NCBI RefSeq assembly: GCF_020360975.1
Contig: NW_025408667.1
Span: forward strand, 9,672,001-9,736,000
Direction of reading: 5' to 3'
DNA: 64,000 nucleotides
Origin: Hirsutella rhossiliensis
Lineage: Eukaryota > Ascomycota > Sordariomycetes > Hypocreales > Ophiocordycipitaceae
Under the pieces are notes generated by a model. It was given only the letters and a program-made list of their open reading frames with translations. It was not told where the DNA came from and made no database searches. This document shows, one piece after another, positions 13,001 through 27,200 of this stretch (the first letter of the stretch is position 1; each line of letters opens with the position of its first letter). Position numbers and translations under genes: made by a program.

Positions 13001-14126
13001 GAAGATTAGGATATTATCTAGGTATACTACTATAAAGATATCTAAGTATTTATATAGGATATTATTAATTATCCGTTAAAAGGTAGCTAGTATATTTATA
13101 AGTCTAAATAGTATTACTAGATATTTAAATAGTCCGAATTTCGTTTTAAAGGCTATTATCTATTTATATCCCCTTTTTATATATATTAAGTTATAGGCGC
13201 CTTTAAGATTAAGGGCTATAAACTATTTTTTACTATATAATCGATCTTATAGTTCCGATATAAGCGATAATAGTATTTAGCCCTTTATTATAATATTATT
13301 TAAGTATATATAGTTAATAACTAGTTATAGCTTACTATTTTTCTTTAGAATAAATATAACTAGATAGCCTACTTTAGATATTAATATTTATATATATCCC
13401 TTTTATAGATTATCGTTAAGGTAGTCGCGTAGTATTTATAGTTGCTTTTTATTTAGGTTATAGATCTTATAAAATATTAGCGTTATTCTATCCTTAAGAT
13501 AAATTTCATAGTCTTATTAGCTATATTTAAGTAACCCTATCTTAAGTTCTTTCTTAAAGAGTTTATTATATTTCTAGTATTCTTAAGGGATATTCTTTAT
13601 TCTATCTTATAGGCTTTATTCTTTCTTTTAAGAGCTAGTTTCTCTTAACTTAAGCTCTTTATTAATTTATTTAAGGTCTTTCCTTAAAATAGTAATAACT
13701 CTTTAGATCTTTATATTATATCCTTTATTTTATTTATATTAGATACTAGGTTATATAGCTATATTAGTTAGTACGTAGGTCTTATTAGTTAATTTTATTA
13801 TATCTACTAGTTCGGTTATTATTTTCGTTTATATCGCTAAAGCCTATAATAATTTACTTAAACGGTTATCCCTTTTATCCTATTTAGTAGCTAAATTATT
13901 ATAAAATTTTACTTTCTCTTAAATCTATTAGTCCTAGAAACTTATATCTTTATTCTAACGTAGCTAGCTAGTTTTCTAGTTAATTAGTAGGTTGCTCTCT
14001 TATAGCTATAGAAGCCTTAATATAAGGTTATATTCTTTAATATTATAAGGAACGGTGTTCCTACTATAAATAAAGCAGCTATAATATACTCTCCCGATTA
14101 TATAAGCTAATAAGTAGTATATTAAT

Positions 14127-14569
14127 TATAGACAAAATCTCATCCTATAGAGCAAGAATCGCTCGTTATTTTGCATGTTATTATGCATTAAACGGGTTGC
14201 CGTTATCGTACAATCGGGAATCGAAGGAACAGAGCTAGCTTAGAATGCTAGCTAAGACCTCTTAAGAACACCGGCACGACCAACCTCCTTTAAACACGAA
14301 TATTAGTGGAACCAAGACACTTCTAGATTCACTCGAGGTATCACGGAATTCCCTAGTCTTAGGGCTATACGGCAGCCTAAATCTGGTCCCGAAAGGTTCT
14401 TCCGTTCAGCTACAATTGTCTATATAAGACAGCATATCCGCTGGTAGATAGATAGAGAATTATTAACTTTAACACCTCTTCTACACACCAATACACTACT
14501 AATAAATTCCGTTGAAAATCCTACCTTATATTCCTTCTTCCCCTCTATCACGTAGTCTTACGTGATTCC
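14127..14569. repeat. Solo-LTR-like insertion, barely mutated, inside element G
   Basis: This 443 bp block of near-normal base composition sits in otherwise saturated RIP sequence. It is flanked by the 5 bp repeat TTAAT (14122-14126 and 14570-14574). It contains a TATA-like TATATAAGAC followed by a pyrimidine- and CA-rich stretch, as in fungal LTR promoters, and a near-palindrome CACGTAGTCTTACGTG close to its right end. No second copy was seen in the window. The ends are not a clean TG...CA, so the LTR assignment is tentative. Confidence 0.55.
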
Positions 14570-17487
14570 TTAATTTCCTAAAATTCCGCTTTTGCTTATA
14601 TACCTTAAGAAATATTTATAATATCGAAGTTAACTTATTCGTTATAGCCCTAGATATTAATATTAAGGTAATTAATCTCTATATTAATAATTCCGTTATT
14701 ATAGTTAAAGGCCTCTCCTTTAATATTCGTAAGTTTATATAAATCTATCTTATATCTTTATATAAGTTAGTAACGATTAATAACTCTAAGTAAAATATAA
14801 TTACCTATCGCGCTATAGTTTAAAAGTATATATACGTAATATCCCGCGATTTAAATATCTAATACTATTTAGTCGCTATAGCTTACCGTTACTATATATA
14901 GGGTCCTTAGATCTTATTATATCGTGCTAGTCTATAGCCCTTTTATAGATAGTATACCTTATTTTTTACTTAGTCCTTATTTATTTTATTTAGGTATTCT
15001 TTTTTAATTTATTATTAATATCGTTTCTTTATATTTTTATCGCGTAGTATTATATTAGGGCTTAAGAGACTAATTTCTTATAGCTAATTAAAGATTTCTT
15101 ATTTCTTAACGCTATATCGTTTATATTATACTACTTTATAGTTAATTATATACTATACTTTATAATTTTATTTGTTTTCGTACTAAAGGTTAAGTTTTCG
15201 TTTTATATCTTTCTATTTTATATATAGTATTTCTATATTAATTCTTCCTTAGTCGAATATAGCTTATAGCCTTTATATATATTACTAATAATCTTTTAGT
15301 ATATTATTATATCGTTTATACTATACTTATACTTTTTTATATTTATAAACTCTATAGTTTAGGTATATATATTCGTTATAATTATCTTTATTATATTTAA
15401 TTTATAACGTAAGTCTTTAAAAGATTAATAGTTTAAATACCTTAGAGCGAGTAGCGCTATACTATTCCTTTATTTTAGCGTATTTATAGATTTTATATAT
15501 CTCCGAAAGATATCTTATTAATAAACTATAATTATCGCGGTATTTAAGTAGCGTGCTATAATTAGGTTTTAATAATATAACTTAGTCGTTTAGGTAGCGT
15601 TAATTAATTTTCTAGTAGTTTAGTTCTATACTTAAGTAGGGTTTTAAAAGTACTTATCCTTTAAACTTAACTAAGAAAGCGTTATATTATACCTTTATCT
15701 AGAAGTATATTATATAATCTAAGTAAACGTATAATATCTATAAAATATACTTATAGTACTTATAAGTAAGTAGTATTTATAGATCGTCTTTAAATTCTCC
15801 TTATAGTTACTATTCTTATTATAGAGCTATAAAGATATTAACTATAGCAATAGCTATAGTATAGTCTCTTTTATATAGTACTAGTTAATACCGAATTAAT
15901 ATAGCTTATTAGTTTTCTATAAGAATTTAAGGTATTTATTAGGTTTTAATTTTAAGTATTTCTTTAAATTCTTTAAAGTATAAAGTATATTCTCTAATTA
16001 TAGTATTTTCCTTTAATAGTAAGGGTAGTAGTATAAGTTCGTTCTTATCTTCTATTTCTTTAAGTATTTCTTATTCTTTAGAGCTTATATTATCGATACT
16101 TTATTATTCCTTTTTAAGTTATTATCTAAGTTTCGTAAGTATAAGGGCTATATTTATATCTTCTTTATTATATTATTTATAGACTACCTATCGTTATTAT
16201 CGATTTTTATTTTATATATCTTCCTAGAATTATTTACCGTTCTTCTTAATCTAGTCTTAAGAGACTCCTTTAAGATAAAGGTATTTTAGTTCTATAAATT
16301 TAACTTATTTCTATATTTTAGGATCCCTTTATTATATTATTATAAGGGTCTTCTTTAGTAGCTTTAGGAACTATTTAGTACTATTCTTATCGCTTAAGTA
16401 TACTATATATTCGTTATTATAGTATATAGTTTAACTAAGGAGTTTATACTTTAGTTCCTATCTATTAATAGTATTTAGGTATTTCTTACCTTTTAGGGCT
16501 AGTACTTAGTAGGTTTTCTTCTCCTTATAAGGTTATCCATATTCTTTAGAGTAATATCTAAGTTTCTTACAGTTAAAATACTTTCCTTTACCTTTCTATA
16601 TTATATCTAGATCTATCCTACCTAGGTTAGTTATATAAGTATAGGTAATAAGAGTTTCGCGCTTATTTTTATAGTTAGCGCGTTAGTTAAAGTTATTCTT
16701 ATAAGAAGGGTTTTAGTTTCCTCTTCCTTATTTCTTTTCTTAGTATCGCGTATACTATCTATCGTCGATTTATACTACTATAGTAATATAGTCTAAGAGG
16801 TTATTAAGTCGATTTTCCTTATAGAGTTCGTCCTTAACTTCTTCTTTAAGCCTATCGTAGAATCGTAATATAAGAGGTTCGTTGTCTTAATTAAGTTTTA
16901 AGGTAACTTAATAGAACTTTATAGTATAATCTAATATTAAAATCCTTTATTAGAGTTCTTAAAGTTTCTATTTAGCTTTTTATTCTTTGTTAGTTATTCT
17001 AAATACCTTTATAATAGCTTCTTCGAATCCTTAAAAACTAGTAAAGACTTTATCTATCTCGTTATCTTATTACGCTAGTTAGTTATTAAGAAAATCCCTT
17101 ATAATAGGTCTAAACTAAGTAAGTACCGTTCTAGATAAATAATTTCCTACGTAAAGTACCTTTTCGACTAGGTCTAAGAGTTTAATAGGGTAAAACTAGT
17201 AGTAGGCCTTAAGTTAAGTAAGAAAGTCTTAAAGTATACTATAAGTACTATTAAATAGTCCTAGCTATTTTAGTTTAACTACTTCTCTAAGGTCCTTAAC
17301 TTATCTATTACCTCCTCCGTTCCTAAGTAACTATACCTTATATTAAAGGGTAATAATCTCGCGTATTATATCTTAAGGCAATATAGTAGCTCTAGAGTTA
17401 GTTAATCTAGCTTACTATATAGGTATATTAATAGTTATAATATTACTTAAAGTAACGCGGTATTATACTAAATAAGAGCTTTTAACG

Positions 17488-17785
17488 TATAACGACTAGT
17501 ATTATTCCTAAGAAATAAACCTATCGAGGGGTTTATATTAGTAGATATAATAAGGCGTGGTCTAAGTAATAATAAGTATATTATATTAGTAATAAGTTAA
17601 AGGTTATAGACCGTAGACTATAACTAAGTAATTAAAATTAAAGATAGAATTATAATAAAGATCTATAATATATTAAAAGCTAGAGAGCTATCTATCTAAA
17701 AGAGTAAAAGTAGGTAGCTATATATACCTATAAAGACTATCCTTAGATTACGGTCCTAGCTATAATCCCCTTTATAGCTTACTAT
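17488..17785 (-). repeat. Right LTR of element G, part 1 (interrupted)
   Basis: This is homologous to the first roughly 300 bp of 9550-10026. It is interrupted at the target ACTAT (17781-17785) by the copia element and continues at 24087. Confidence 0.85.
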
Positions 17786-18264
17786 TCTCGTAAAGAGAGA
17801 TACGAGAAGTATATAAAAATGCACGAAGGTAAAATTAAAAGTAAGGGGTTAGATAAGTAGGGCAGAGAGATTTAATTCTTACGGGAGCAGTAATTACGGT
17901 AGGGGAGTAATTATTATATTGCCTTAATTATCCTTCTTTCCTCTATCTAACGCCTATCTTTATACCCGTTTAGTATCTCGATTAATAAAGAAGATCCTAC
18001 TTAAAGAAGCTACTTATATCCTTTTAACTACCGAGCTTTTTGCCGGTTTTTCCCTTCTTTTCTAGCCGTTGCCGGTATATCCGTCTTATCTTTCGCTACC
18101 TCTATAGGAAGCTATCGCTACTTCTGCTTCCCCTTATACCCCTACCCTCCTTTCTATACCTCTTTTTAGCTCCTTCTTCCTTCTTCTATACCGGGTGTTT
18201 TTAGCTTCCTTAGTCCCTCGTGCTAAGGGATATCTCTAAGAACTACGAATTAGGCCACGTGACA
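17786..18264 (-). repeat. Left (3') LTR of copia element C
   Basis: This is homologous to 23604-24086 and 8090-8575. Next to its terminus the segment CTTCGCG is missing relative to the other copies, so it ends GGCCACGTGACA. Confidence 0.8.
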
Positions 18265-21200
18265 CACCCTTAGCTATAGCCTGCCCCTTAAGGGCATAGC
18301 TAATATAGCTTTAGGCTAGTAAGCGTATAGAGGAGGTTCTTAGCTCTGCACTTCTCCCTTTACTCGAGGAAAGCGGGGGCCCTTTTAGGTCCCTAGGCTC
18401 TTTTAGACCTACTTAAGGAAAAGGGGCCTAAAGAGGGGAAAGTCCTATAAGAATAGGGTAAAAACCCCGATTAAAATAGGGGGCCCTTTAAAGGGAAAAG
18501 CCTCTTCCTTTTCTTCGGCTATAGACGTTACCTTCTTATACGTACTCTTAGCTCCTCTCGTAGACTCTTAAGGCGGGCCTCTAAGGATAGCTTCTCTTAA
18601 ACGTCTTCTAGCCCTATTTACTATAAAAAGACAGCTAGCTTCTACTTTAGTAGGGGCTTCGTAAGACCGTCGGCTTTTATCGATGCCGTTAGAACCTAAC
18701 GGACGGAAATTAGTCCCTTTTAGACCTCTTAGCGTAACTAATGCTAGTAGATATCGATATACCGTAGCCGGGTCGATAGCTTACTATTTTCCTCTATAAG
18801 AATTCGTATAGTCTACGTGTTATCGCATTCTATAGCTAACGGGGACGGAATTTATAGTCGTAAAGATATTAGTAGCCGGCTTAGGAAAATCGCTTTTTTT
18901 AACGCTTCTAAAAGAGCTAGTAGCTCTGCCTCCGTACTAAAAGTCGTAATAGTAGCCTACTTCGAAGCTTTCTAAGCAATAGTTCCTTTAAAAAGGGATA
19001 TAATATACCCTTATAAGCTCTTTCTATCTAAGGAATTATCTATAAAGGATAAATCGCTCGAATAAAGGAAGATTTCGGTAGCTTAGTTCCTTCCCTGCCC
19101 TCCTAGGCGTAGACTATATAATCTCGTTAAATAGAGATAAAGGATAGCTCTATCTACTACTTCTTAATGCCTAGGGCTAGGATTCTAGTTATGCCTAGCT
19201 AGCTAGGAGACCGTAAAAGAGATATCCGGTCTAGTAGAAATAGCTGAAAAAAGCAGGGAGCCTACCTTCTATTAATATTAGTGTTTCTCTTACTCCCTAG
19301 CTTAAAAGGACGGATTAGGTAAAAGCTCTTCGTTTAATATAGGTATAGAGGGAAGCTTCTTATCGAGGGAATTAGGGAGGAATTTATAAGCGACCTTATC
19401 GATATAGGCGTCTTAGGTAAGCTAGATAGTCCGTTAGGACCTATTCTAAAGGATTCGTATCCCTAGGAACCACTTTAGCTCCCCTAGCCTAGTTATCTTA
19501 TACCTTTATTATAGGCCTCGTATAGCCTCCCTAGTAGCAGCCTCTTCCTCTTTTAGGTAGGCCTAGATAATATCGTCGATATAGAAGAAGACCGTGATTT
19601 TACCCTTTTATATTATATACGGTTCCTAAGGGACTTTCTTAAAGCCTAGGGCTTTAAGGGAACCTATTAAATGCTATTGCTAAAGAAGGGGTGATCTTCG
19701 TAGTCCGTATAGAGCTTTCCTAAGCTATAGAACCTTTCCTAGCTATTAGAAGCCTAGTAGAAGGCGTATATAGACAACTTCTTTTTCTTCCTCGAGTAGA
19801 TAGTTAATAAAGGCGTTAACTATATCTATCTATTCGAGCTCGAGGTCGAATTCTACTACTATAGCTATAAGGGTCCGAAAAGATATCCCTACTAGGGTGG
19901 TTGCCCTAGTAGGTAGATCCCCTTTTTCCTATTAATTCCTATAGATAACTAGCCGGGCTTTGCACTTTTAAAGGAAGCCGTGTTTATTAGTCTTATAGAT
20001 AAAGACCTACTTATAGCTAAGGACCTATTTTCCTCTTACCTTTTCCTTAAGGACCTCTTCGAAAGACCCTATCTCTTCGTATAAGGCTAGGTAGTCTTTC
20101 TAGGCCTAGAAAAACTAGTCTCTAAAGGGGTGTTTTTCTAGCTGCTTTTAGTTTACTAGTAGGTCCGGGAGGTCTCTTTTATTTACCTTCCTTACTAATA
20201 GCTATAGCTTAAAGAGCCGGCCTACTATAAACGCTCCGTAGGAACCGTCTTCTATTAGCGTTAGGTAGAAGTCGAAAAAACGATCGAAATAAGGGAGAGG
20301 TTAGTCTTCTTTCGTATCGGGCCCTATACCTTCCTTTGCTTCTTAAAGCAGGGATAAAAAGGCAGCCGGATAATCCTTCGAGAGAGGTGCCTTTCCTACC
20401 CCCTTAAGGGCCGAGACAGGAAGACTAACTAAAAAAGCTGCTTCTAGATCTTCTTCTTATTCTATAAGAGGAGGCGTAGGGAGGTAGGCGTATTCTAGCT
20501 CTACCGCTTTCCTATAGTCTCCTTCTTCGTCTAGATTATTTAATCTAGCAGCTTCCTCTTCTTCTTCTTCGAAGTTAGCGTTATCCTCGACTACTTCGAC
20601 GTCGGTTTCTTCTTCTATTTCCTCGTTTAGGGCCTCTTCTTAAGACTATTAGGAAGGGGGAATTTAGATCTTCTAAATTAGCTAACGTTAAGAGAGTAAG
20701 AGGGGCTATTAATCCCTCTTTCCGTTAAAGAAGCTAGATTCGTCGAAAATTATATCCCTAGTTAAAATAACCTTCCGTAGAAGAGGAATCTAGATCCGGA
20801 AGATATTTATAGAATTATACCCGACGAGGTAACTAATAAAGGCTCTAGGATTAAGCTTTCTTTTCTTCTTCCTTTTTAGCTATATATCGGTAGTTATAGC
20901 GTATGCCTTATAGCTATAGGCACGAAGGTAGGCTAGCGAGGCCCTCTTCTTCGTAAAGAGATCGAGGGGGGATTTCTAGTCTATTCCTTAGGTAGTCCCT
21001 CTAAGGGTCCGGTTCCGTAGGTAATAGGCGGTCTCAACGACTTCCCTCTAAAGGTCGTAGGGAAGCCTTATAGTAAGTCTTATCGTACGGGCCCTTTCTA
21101 TTATAGCACCCCCTAATCTTTCTGCCCCTCTGTTCTAGGCCTAGGTATTCGGTGCTAATAAGAGAGGTAAAATGCCCCTTTTTCGAAGCTAATTTAAGAT

Positions 21201-23603
21201 ATCCTTCGTAAATAGCTCTCCGTTAGACTATATCTTCTTTACCTCGTAGCTAAAGTAGGATTTTATCTAGTTAACGAAGTCTAGGAGGGCAGACTAGTTA
21301 TACTTACTTAGGTAGGTCCATAAGAAATAGGGGAAAACTATCCCTAAAAAAGCGTCTATAAAAAACATTACCCTAACGAAGCTTTCCTAATCCCTAGAGA
21401 CGTTGGTCTAGTCGACCTAAATTTCCTTATATAGCTGGTCCGGCCGTATTAGGGTCTGTCTAGAAATTCGTCTCCTAGTCTTCCCTTAGCCGTAGTATTC
21501 GCATTCGACGGTCTTTAGGCCCCTTATTCGTACGCCCTATTATTAGCCTAGCTTATATAAAGCTAGGGGGCCCGGGTAACTAAGTCGTGCGTGCTAAAAA
21601 AGACCGTCTCCTTAGGCTGCTAGAAGAGGGTCCTTAGATCCTACCTTCCTAGTAGGGAAAGTTAACTTCTCGAGTAGTTCCTTCCTAAGGATAGGTCGGA
21701 ATTTAAGAATAAATTAACCGAATTTTTCCTCGATAAGCCCGATAGTCTAATTCTTCTAGACTAGCCTCGTAGGCTTAGACGTTATATCCTAGAAGATTCC
21801 TTCCTCTTAAAGAAAGTAGAAGGAAATCAGGCTTATTAAAAATCGAGGGTAAAAAGCTACCCTTTTTCTTCGAAGAATTCGTATAGATCTATTAGGTAAT
21901 TTTATCGTGAAATTCACCCTTCCGTATCCCTCTATTCGTACGGTTAATTCCCCGGCAATAAGATATTCCTTTTATGCCTTCTTAAAGGACTGGAATCGTA
22001 AGAGTGTATTATAGATATCGAGGGAAGTACTAGAGTTAAGGATAGCTGATTTTCGTAGGGGATAGTCGGAGGGCTCTAACGGTTAGTCTTAGCCTTATTA
22101 ATCCGTAGGGAAGACAAAGGCCGGATTTACTATACCAACGATTTTTCCTCGAATTTACGGCTCGAATAGGGGCAGCGGCGTTATTAGTTGCTATTTCTTA
22201 GCAACCCGAATCTCGTCTATCTTCTTCTATAACGAGGGGTCCTCCTTAAGAGACTATTATATTATTTCTCGTAGCCTTTTTAAAGGGTTAATTCCTTTAG
22301 GTCGGTTTTCCTCGAAGACCTACTAGCAGTCTTCTAGCCGATAGGGCTTTTTATATACTTAGTAGGTAGGTCGATTCCTCCTCGTACGTTTCTTCGAGGA
22401 ATCCTCGTCCCGGTCCGGAAGGTCTGCTTAAAAACCCCCCCTTTTTACCCTTTATTGCTGATTTTAACGAAGAGGTTCGATTTCGACTAGTTCCCTAATT
22501 TTTCGACTAACGGACTAATAGGTCTATTAGGGGACTAGTCGGGCCGGTCTAACTAACGGGACCGGGGCCGGGCCCGGAGCAAGATACGGAGCCGTGGCCG
22601 GGCCTAGGGCCGTAGCTATAGTTAACGACGGCGTTAAGGCTCTCGAGGGAGGAGGAGCCGGAGGGGCAACAGCCGTAGCAGCAGCAGCGGGAGCCGCAGC
22701 AATAGGGGCTGCAGCAGCTACAGGGGCAGTAGGTCGAGCCGTCTAGGTCGAGTACTAGCTACGAAGGAATAAGACTGCTTGCTATTATACTCTAGCAGCC
22801 TCTTCGTCTAGTTCCTAGCTAGCTTCTCGAAAGATAGTCGAGTAACTATTACTAATAGGCTTTATTAGTAGAGATATATCCTATAGCTACTAGCCGGAAA
22901 GAGCTTCTATAAGGAAGTATTAGTTAGCTTCCTCGAGGATCTCTTCCTACTTAGCTAGCTACGAAGAAGCTAGTAGGTTCCTAGCAGAAAAAGCTCCTAG
23001 GTAGGCCGTATAGGTCTTCCTAATACGGTTAGTTATATATCCTCTCGAGGGAGCTATTAAGGTCTCGAGCTTTAAAAGCTACTGCCTAGGAGTCTCTTCC
23101 TCTCGAAGAGAGATTAGCTTTACGGCACTAATAGATTCCGTTATCGCCGTACGTATAGCAGTTAGTAGCTTCGTCTCGTAAAGGTATTCCTTACGGTGAC
23201 TCTTATAGTTACCTAAGGTAGTAGAAAAAGCTCTTTGTTATATAGAGGTTAGCTCGGAGAAGAGGGTAGCTCCCTCTATAAAGTCCGTTACCCTAGGACG
23301 AAGAGGGGGCTCGAGAGGGTCCTACTTATTAAAGAAGACTAAATTATAGATAGTTCTATCTATACGAGCCCGTAGCTCCTTTACCTACTTATCCTAATCT
23401 TAGGGCTCTATAAGAATCGTCCTATAGACCGTAGGGACGGTAGAGGAGTCGATTTTCGTTATTATTACGGGAAAAGGTAGAAAAGTCGGTTAAAATCGGC
23501 TTTTCTAGTAAGAGGGGTAAAAGGAAGCTACGAGGGATATAAGAAAGGTGCCTTTTATAGCAGCCGGAAGGTATAGGAATACTATTCCTCCTAGGCTTAT
23601 AAC

Positions 23604-24086
23604 TCTCGCGAGAGAGATATAAGAAGTATATAAAATGCACGAAGGTAAAATTAGAAGTAAGGGGTCGGATAAGTAGGGCAGAGAGATTTAATTCTTACGG
23701 GAGCAGCAATTGCGGTAGGGGAGTAATTATTATATTACCTTAATTATCCTTCTTTCCTCTATCTAACGCCCCTCTTTATACCCGTCTAGTATCTCGATTA
23801 ATAAAGAAGATCCTACTTAAAGAAGCTACTTATATCCTTTCGACTACCGAGCTTTTTGCCGGTTTTTCCCCTCTTTTCTAGCCGTTGCCGGCATATCCGT
23901 CTTATCTTTCGCTACCTTTATAGGAAGCTATCGCTACTTCTACTTCCCTTTATACCCCTACCCTCCTTTTTATACCTCTTTTTAGCTCCTTCTTCCTTCT
24001 TCTATACTAGGTGTTTTTAGCTTCCTTAGTCCCTCGTGCTAAGAGATATCTCCGAGAACTATAAAATCAGGCCACGCTTCGCAATA
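23604..24086 (-). repeat. Right (5') LTR of copia element C
   Basis: It starts TCTCGCGAGAGAG and ends CTTCGCAATA on the plus strand. The duplicated target ATTAT and the continuation of the element G LTR follow. Confidence 0.8.
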
Positions 24087-24270
24087 ATTATAGTTTACTT
24101 ATAAGCTATACTCCTAAGTAGTAATCTATCTATATAAGGCTTACTTAGCTTATATATGCTTTAGGCAAGCTAAGCCTAAGTAGCTTCTCGTCCTAACTAT
24201 TATTTTAAGCTGCCTTATTATATAAACTTAGCCGGCTCTCTTATAGCCCGCTAACCGTAGTCGTAATATA
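24087..24270 (-). repeat. Right LTR of element G, part 2
   Basis: This continues the LTR interrupted at 17785. It matches 9830-10026 and ends CGTAATATA, after which A2 sequence resumes. Confidence 0.85.
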
Positions 24271-27200
24271 TATAAGGCAGCGTCCCCCCCTTCCTTCTTT
24301 CTTTTCTTTTCCTCTTTCTTTAACTATAATAGTAATAATAATAAGTAAGTTCTACTTTACTTAAAGTATTAGTTTATTCCTAGCTATATAGGCCGCTTTA
24401 TTAACGTATACTTATAATAGTAGCTATAATAGTAATAATAGCCTTAATAATAATAACTTTAACTAGTAAGTTCTCCGCCTTATAAAGTAAGAGGCTATAA
24501 TCTATAATATTAACTTCCGCGATAGATATATCTACCTCCCCCTCCTTTACTTCCTCCTTCTTAAAGCGTATAGAGTTATTCGTCGACGCTATACTAAGCA
24601 CGGCTAACGATAGCTCTACCGCTACCGCTACTCTTACCTACGCCCCTACGACTACGCCTACCGCCGCCGCCTCTACCTCTATTACGCTAGCCGCCCTTAT
24701 ATCGCCCTTTTATATAATAACGCTATCCTTACCGCTAGCTATAACGCCTAGCCCCTCTACCCCCGCCTCCGCCTCTACTACCCTTATAAGTCCGCTACCT
24801 AGCGAGTATAATAGCTATTTTCCGCTAACTTCTTAAAGTATAAACGCTAAGTATAGGCCGGAGCCGCTTACGCGGCCCCCTATATATAGTATACGTTATA
24901 AGAGCTCTCTTACGCCGACTAAGTTAGGCGCCGCTATAGCGGTAGTTATTACTAGTACGCGCGTGCTAGCCGCGCCTATAAGGCGGCGCCTCCTATCCTA
25001 CTCGCTATAGCGTTAGCTTAGAAGGCTAGCGCGTATAGGTAGGTACGGGGGGCTACTAAGAAGCGCTTTACCGCCGCCGCCGCCGCCTACTATAATCTCC
25101 GCGCCCTTAAGCGCTAGGGCCTTATCCCTAAGTAAGTTCCTCTCTTCTAGCTCTTTTACTTCCGCTACTAACTCTCTTAGTACTAGGAATACTACCTCTA
25201 TCGCCTTATCGGCGGTCCCCTTAGCTATGCCCGCCCCCGCCCCTACCGTTACTACTAGCTAGGCCCCCCCTTACTCTCGGAGCCCTTAGAGCCGCCGCTA
25301 CCGCTAACTAGCTCGCGGGCCTAGAGGGCTACTTAAGTACCCTAGAAAGCGCCGCCGCCGCTAATAAGGTAGAGGAGGATAATAAGGATAAGGATAAAGA
25401 TAATAATAAGGATAAGGAGTAGGTCTAGGTAGTCTAAGGGCTCTGCCTTAAAATAAACGCTATTTTTATCTCCGCTTATATTATTATACTTACGTTATCG
25501 TAACTACCTACTTTACTTTACTTACTTTATAGTCCTAGCTTAAGCTACTATTAGTAGTCCGCTAGTTTATTATTCTTATTTATTATTTTAAATAAGGCTT
25601 TAAACTTATTAAGGGCTATAGTTCCTATAAACTTATATATAGGTTCTTATATAAGGTCGAGATACCTATACTACTTAACGAGGACCTCTTAGCGTTTCCC
25701 CTTACTAACCTTTTTCTAGCGCGCGGCCTATATCTCTTTAACCTTAAACTTATCCTTTCTTTTTACCTCGATTATAAGTAGTTAAGCGTCCGCTACTTCT
25801 TATCTAAGTAGCGGGTTAAAGGAGGCTCTATAAAGGAGGTCTATATTAATCTTATTATAGACCCCTATTAAGAGACTATTAAGCTCTATAACCTATAGGC
25901 TAATAACCCTTTATACTATAAACTTTATATATAGTTAGTTAAGCTTCTTTTTTAGCTATACTAACCTATAGTTATAGAGGTCTAGCTATACTTTATCTCT
26001 TACTATAAACCTATCTACTAGGGCCCTAGTCTTATTAGCGTACCGCTCTTAATCTTACGCCGCGGCGGCTATCGCGGATTAGTAATAATCTATAGTCTTT
26101 TATAGCTTTTATATAAATATAAAGGCGCGGCCCTTTAGTAACGAATTACTATACTACTCTACTACTATATCTATAGTAAAGGGAACTAATAAGGGTAGTT
26201 TAAAGCTATATATTATAAAGAAAGGGGCTATCTTAATAGAGGTATATAGTCTACTATTTAACGTAAGTTAGGCCGCGGGGAGCTAATAGTCTTAGTCTAC
26301 TTAGTTATAGGCTACGATAGCTTATAGGTAAGTTTATACTTCTTAGTTAACCTTTTTAGGCCCTCCGTTAGTCTATAAGTAATATACTATACTAAGTAGC
26401 TACGTAATTTAAAGTAGTTAGTATAGGTACTATTAAAAGTAGCTAGTTTAATTTAATCCCTTATTACTTATAATAAAAGCTAGCTAGCTATATAAGCGGG
26501 CCTAGTACTATAGGAAGCGCTTTATATAGGACTTTATATCTATAAATAGTATCGGCTCTAATACTATAAACTTACTAAGTTAGTCCTTAATTACTTATAT
26601 ATAGCGGTTGCCGCCCTCTATAAGTAGGAGGTCCGTTATAAAGTCTATTTATATATAGGTATAAAACCGGTTAGGCACTAAAAGCTACTTAAGTAGCCCC
26701 TTAAGCTACGCCCTTTAAATCTTAGTATAGCTATAGATATTATAGTTATAGAGGAAGCGGCGAACGTAGTACTATAGGAGGGGCTAGTAGAAATCCCTTA
26801 TAAGGCCTACTACTATGCCCTACCTACTTAGGGAGCTTACGATACTAAAGTTATAGATAAGCTAAACTAGCTTCCCTTAGAGCTCGTTTTATTTATCTAG
26901 CTCTAGCGGTCTATCCTTCTCCTTAGCTTTTATAGTATATAGCGCGCTTAGTACCTATAGTCTCCCCCGCTAACATAGATACCTTTATAGGTCGATATAA
27001 TAGTTAGCTACTTATACCTTTAGCTTTAGCTTTAGATCGAGGCGTCGAGCGCCGGACTTAATAGCGCGGCGCATACTCTTATAAGTATAGTCTAGAGACG
27101 ATATCCTATCCTATAAGCTCTAGAAGACCTTATCTTAAAATACCTATACCGTATACGCCCCTAGGCTAGTCTATCCCTCCTTACTAGGCTAAGGCAAAGG

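Larger units (their letters stand above)
17786..24086 (-). mobile_element. Ty1/copia retrotransposon C, full-length but decayed
   Basis: LTRs of 479 bp (17786-18264) and 483 bp (23604-24086) flank a roughly 5.3 kb interior on the minus strand. Legible domains, right to left, are a gag-like region at about 22.4-23.6 kb, the end of integrase at about 20.9-21.1 kb (RLPYDLWREVVETAYYLRNR, ASLAYLRAY), reverse transcriptase with VFFYIDDII at about 19566-19598, and an RNase H region at about 18.6-19.1 kb. This domain order (integrase before reverse transcriptase) defines copia. The target duplication is ACTAT and ATTAT (one RIP-type change), and the empty site lies near 9830. RIP is milder than in the host element. 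A minus-strand ORF at 23422-23640 is an artefact of the LTR/gag junction. Confidence 0.85.
9550..24270 (-). mobile_element. Ty3/gypsy element G, carrying a solo LTR and a nested copia element
   Basis: The left LTR is 9550-10026 (477 bp). The right LTR is 17488-17785 plus 24087-24270, split by the copia insertion. The interior reads on the minus strand: a reverse transcriptase active-site remnant VVYLDNILI at about 13004-13030 (the second Asp of YxDD is again Asn) and a gag zinc-knuckle remnant YFNCKK...YYSKEY near 16555-16605 in which Cys and His have become Tyr. CpA and TpG are nearly absent throughout. Flanks are TATAT on the left and TATAA on the right, a possible imperfect duplication. 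A less mutated 443 bp block sits at 14127-14569. It is non-functional. Confidence 0.8.

Noticed and set aside
23422..23640. 72-codon minus-strand ORF
   Set aside because: It overlaps the 5' LTR and leader of the copia element, with no gag or pol motif.
24401..24601. 66-codon minus-strand ORF
   Set aside because: It is a fragment of the extra reading frame of chromovirus A2, surviving by chance between RIP stops. It is treated as part of the element, not a gene.
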